Below are positions 62,301-64,000 of a stretch of DNA of 64,000 bases, piece after piece. Origin of the DNA: Galbula dea (taxonomy: Eukaryota > Chordata > Aves > Piciformes > Galbulidae). The stretch covers positions 124,001 through 188,000 of the forward strand of contig VWZX01008168.1 of the NCBI GenBank assembly GCA_013399015.1, written 5' to 3'. Every line of letters begins with the position of its first letter. Position 1 is the first letter of the stretch. Under the pieces are notes generated by a model. That model worked only from the letters and a program-made list of their open reading frames with translations, had not been told where the DNA came from and did not search any database. The position numbers and the translations under genes were made by a program.

Positions 62301-62938
62301 TGCTGAAGCCCCAGCAGATCAGGAGGCTACAGCCACCAGCAGAAGCAGTAACTCAACCAGATAGGAACAGCTGAAGACAGAGAAGGAAACCAAAAAGGTC
62401 TTAGGAGACCTCAAGGTAAGAAACCACTCTTGGACCAGAAGGCAAGTGAAGAGCAGGAGAAGCTCTCCTGAAAGGGTTACCAAAAGCTTTGCCACAGAAG
62501 ATTTTGGCCAACCTCTCCAGCAAGTAGGTGACAGCTGTTGTGTTTGTCTTTGCAACTGTCTTTCTGATCACTGTAGGGGCTTTTTGGGGGCTTCTTTTGT
62601 GGTTTTTGGTGTTTTTCTATGGTAAAATCAAACTTTAAGGTGCTGGAGTTTCACAGTGGTGTAGAGAGCAGGCATTTGAACCTGCAGGGCTAGTGGTGGG
62701 TGAAGCTCATCTAGAGCTGTGGTGGCAGCTGGCCTTGAGAGCTTCCACAGCTGTGCCCAGGGACACCAGGAAAGCCTTAAATCTACTCATCCATTTCATT
62801 CCTTGCCCTATCTCCATAGCCAAGAGTGGTGGGGACACACTTTTCATCCCAGAAGGCAAAGCAACAGTCACAGGTTTTCAAAAGATCTTTTTATCTTTAA
62901 TGTTCTCTAGATTCTTGACTCATCTTTTGCTTGATGAA

Positions 62939-62999
62939 GCTTCCAGGTCTTCCAGGCCTTCCAGGTCTTCCAGGTCTTCCAGGTCTTCCAGGTCTTCCA
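62939..62999. repeat. 9-bp tandem repeat, about 6.7 copies
   Basis: Unit TCTTCCAGG with one changed copy. It gives artefactual frames of repeated tripeptides on both strands. Confidence 0.95.
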
Positions 63000-63210
63000 T
63001 GCTTGGAAGTGATCCTCTGGACTGAAACCCAAGAGCTGATTGTTTGTGCTGAAACCCAAGGTTAGGTGAAAAGTTGGAGTAAAACAAGGAAAGTTCATGC
63101 CTCTGCCTGTGGAAAAGCTGTGCTGAGCTCCATGGACAACCTCTCTCCTCATTCATTTGTTTCAGGGGCTCTGGGTCTGGCTTTTTTTATGCAAGAGGGT
63201 CCCAGGTGAG

Positions 63211-63336
63211 GGTGGAAAAAGTCAAGGAGAGGAGGGAAAAAGTCAACAAGAGTTGAAAAAACTCAACCAGAGTGGAACAACTCCACCAGAGAGGAAGAAC
63301 TCAACCAGAGAGGAACATCTCCACCAGAGTGGAAGA
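63211..63336. repeat. 19-bp degenerate tandem repeat
   Basis: About six to seven copies of a GAGAGGAAGAACTCAACCA-like unit, alternating CTCAACCA and CTCCACCA ends. Confidence 0.85.
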
Positions 63337-63520
63337 GTTCAGCACATGTATGAGAAGATGAGGCTGTGGTTTCTCTCCTGCCCCATGTACCTTGCTGGGT
63401 TACCTACACCAAAACCCCAGTTGCATGCTGAGAAGAGCTTGGGCCATCCCTCCTTACGTCTAGAAACTTGTCACACCTTAGGTAATAGCCACTCTGAAAC
63501 CTTCCCAACTGGTGGCCAAG

Positions 63521-63570
63521 GAGAGGAGGAGGAGGAGGAAGAGGAGGAGGAGGAGGAGGAGGAGGAGGAG
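63521..63570. repeat. (GAG)n microsatellite
   Basis: About 16 GAG triplets with one GAA. It encodes a glutamate run on the plus strand and a leucine run on the minus strand. Confidence 0.95.
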
Positions 63571-64000
63571 TCCCCAGAGGAGAGCCCATGTGAAGTGGAG
63601 GAGCTGCAGCTGAAGGAAATATCCTGGCTGAAACCATCCCAAGCCCAGGGGTGTGTTCAGCAGGGCAGAGACACAAACAGGATGGTATCTGGGCTGGCAA
63701 TCCTGTTCCTCACAGGGTGAGCAGGAGCTTCTTTTCCCAGGAGTCTCAGCCAAAGCAATCAGGGCTGTGTGCTTTGGAATGTCAAGGCATGGCTTTTGTT
63801 GAGCAGCATTGGAGCTGCTGGTGAGGCAGCTTGAAGGCATCCAGGTCCTGAACATCCCTGCAGGCTGCAACTGGGCTTTGGCATCTCTGCCCCCATCCTC
63901 ACCTCTCGTGGGGCATGGTGAGAACATCTCCCCTGCCTTGAGCAGCCCCTCTGAGCCCAACTCATCATCCTCTGGCCTTGTAAACCTCATGGATGGCATC

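Larger units (their letters stand above)
56400..64000. other. region upstream of gene E
   Basis: Three CR1 copies, a related pair of 80-bp segments and edge tandem repeats are listed separately. No exon can be supported. 59.4-60.8 and 61.1-61.7 kb hold nothing I can name. Confidence 0.5.

Noticed and set aside
62641..62700. Possible tRNA-like segment around 'gtagagagcaggcatttgaacc'
   Set aside because: The T-loop does not fit GTTCGAATC and no cloverleaf can be drawn.
63163..63207. Possible 40-bp plus-strand microexon between tttcag and gtgagg
   Set aside because: Splice-like ends alone are common by chance, and no flanking exons were found.
1..64000. Endogenous retrovirus or LTR elements
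   Set aside because: No LTR pair, primer-binding site or gag/pol-like frame was recognised; the interspersed repeats seen are CR1.

Overview
The window is vertebrate nuclear DNA and almost certainly from a bird. It has split genes with GT-AG introns, no bacterial-style operons, and about 45 fragments of CR1, the dominant avian LINE, recognised by its 3' end (a 'ttccaaccc...attctatgattct' block and its complement). By my by-eye boundaries CR1 fills roughly a fifth of the window. That is far above the few percent usual in chicken and suggests a CR1-rich lineage such as woodpeckers and relatives (inference).

The genes form a head-to-tail cluster of five LY6/uPAR (LU, three-finger) genes, all on the minus strand. 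In transcription order from high to low coordinate they are: LY6E-like gene E (56.3-52.5 kb), LY6E-like gene D (47.5-43.0 kb), divergent LY6-like gene C (36.9-31.5 kb), LY6E (23.4-18.1 kb) and LYPD2 (4.7-0.5 kb). I assembled each from genomic exons. Every gene has a 52-bp coding exon 1 (signal peptide), a 120-bp exon 2 (first five cysteines) and a 209-215-bp exon 3 (last five cysteines plus the GPI-anchor signal), joined by two phase-1 introns. All five keep ten LU cysteines and a C-terminal hydrophobic tail, so all are predicted to be small GPI-anchored cell-surface proteins. LYPD2 and LY6E are clear orthologs of the mammalian 8q24.3 genes. C, D and E look like lineage paralogs sitting 5' of LY6E.

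The promoters fall into types. C, D and E each have a TATA box 55-61 bp before the ATG inside a shared block. LY6E starts from a small CpG island. LYPD2 has no TATA box that I can see, but has an AP-1 consensus upstream. Poly(A) signals are visible for LY6E, D and E.

Region by region: 1-4.7 kb LYPD2; 4.7-17.5 kb intergenic, CR1-rich, with no gene seen; 17.5-23.6 kb LY6E, with a 15-bp purine minisatellite in intron 1; 23.7-31.4 kb intergenic with CR1; 31.5-36.9 kb gene C; 36.9-42.6 kb intergenic; 42.6-47.5 kb gene D; 47.6-52.2 kb intergenic, with a long CR1 and a 25-bp minisatellite; 52.2-56.4 kb gene E; 56.4-64 kb intergenic, with CR1, a pair of unexplained related segments and several short tandem repeats near the edge. 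There are no RNA genes, CRISPR arrays, retroviral genes or bacterial elements that I can support.
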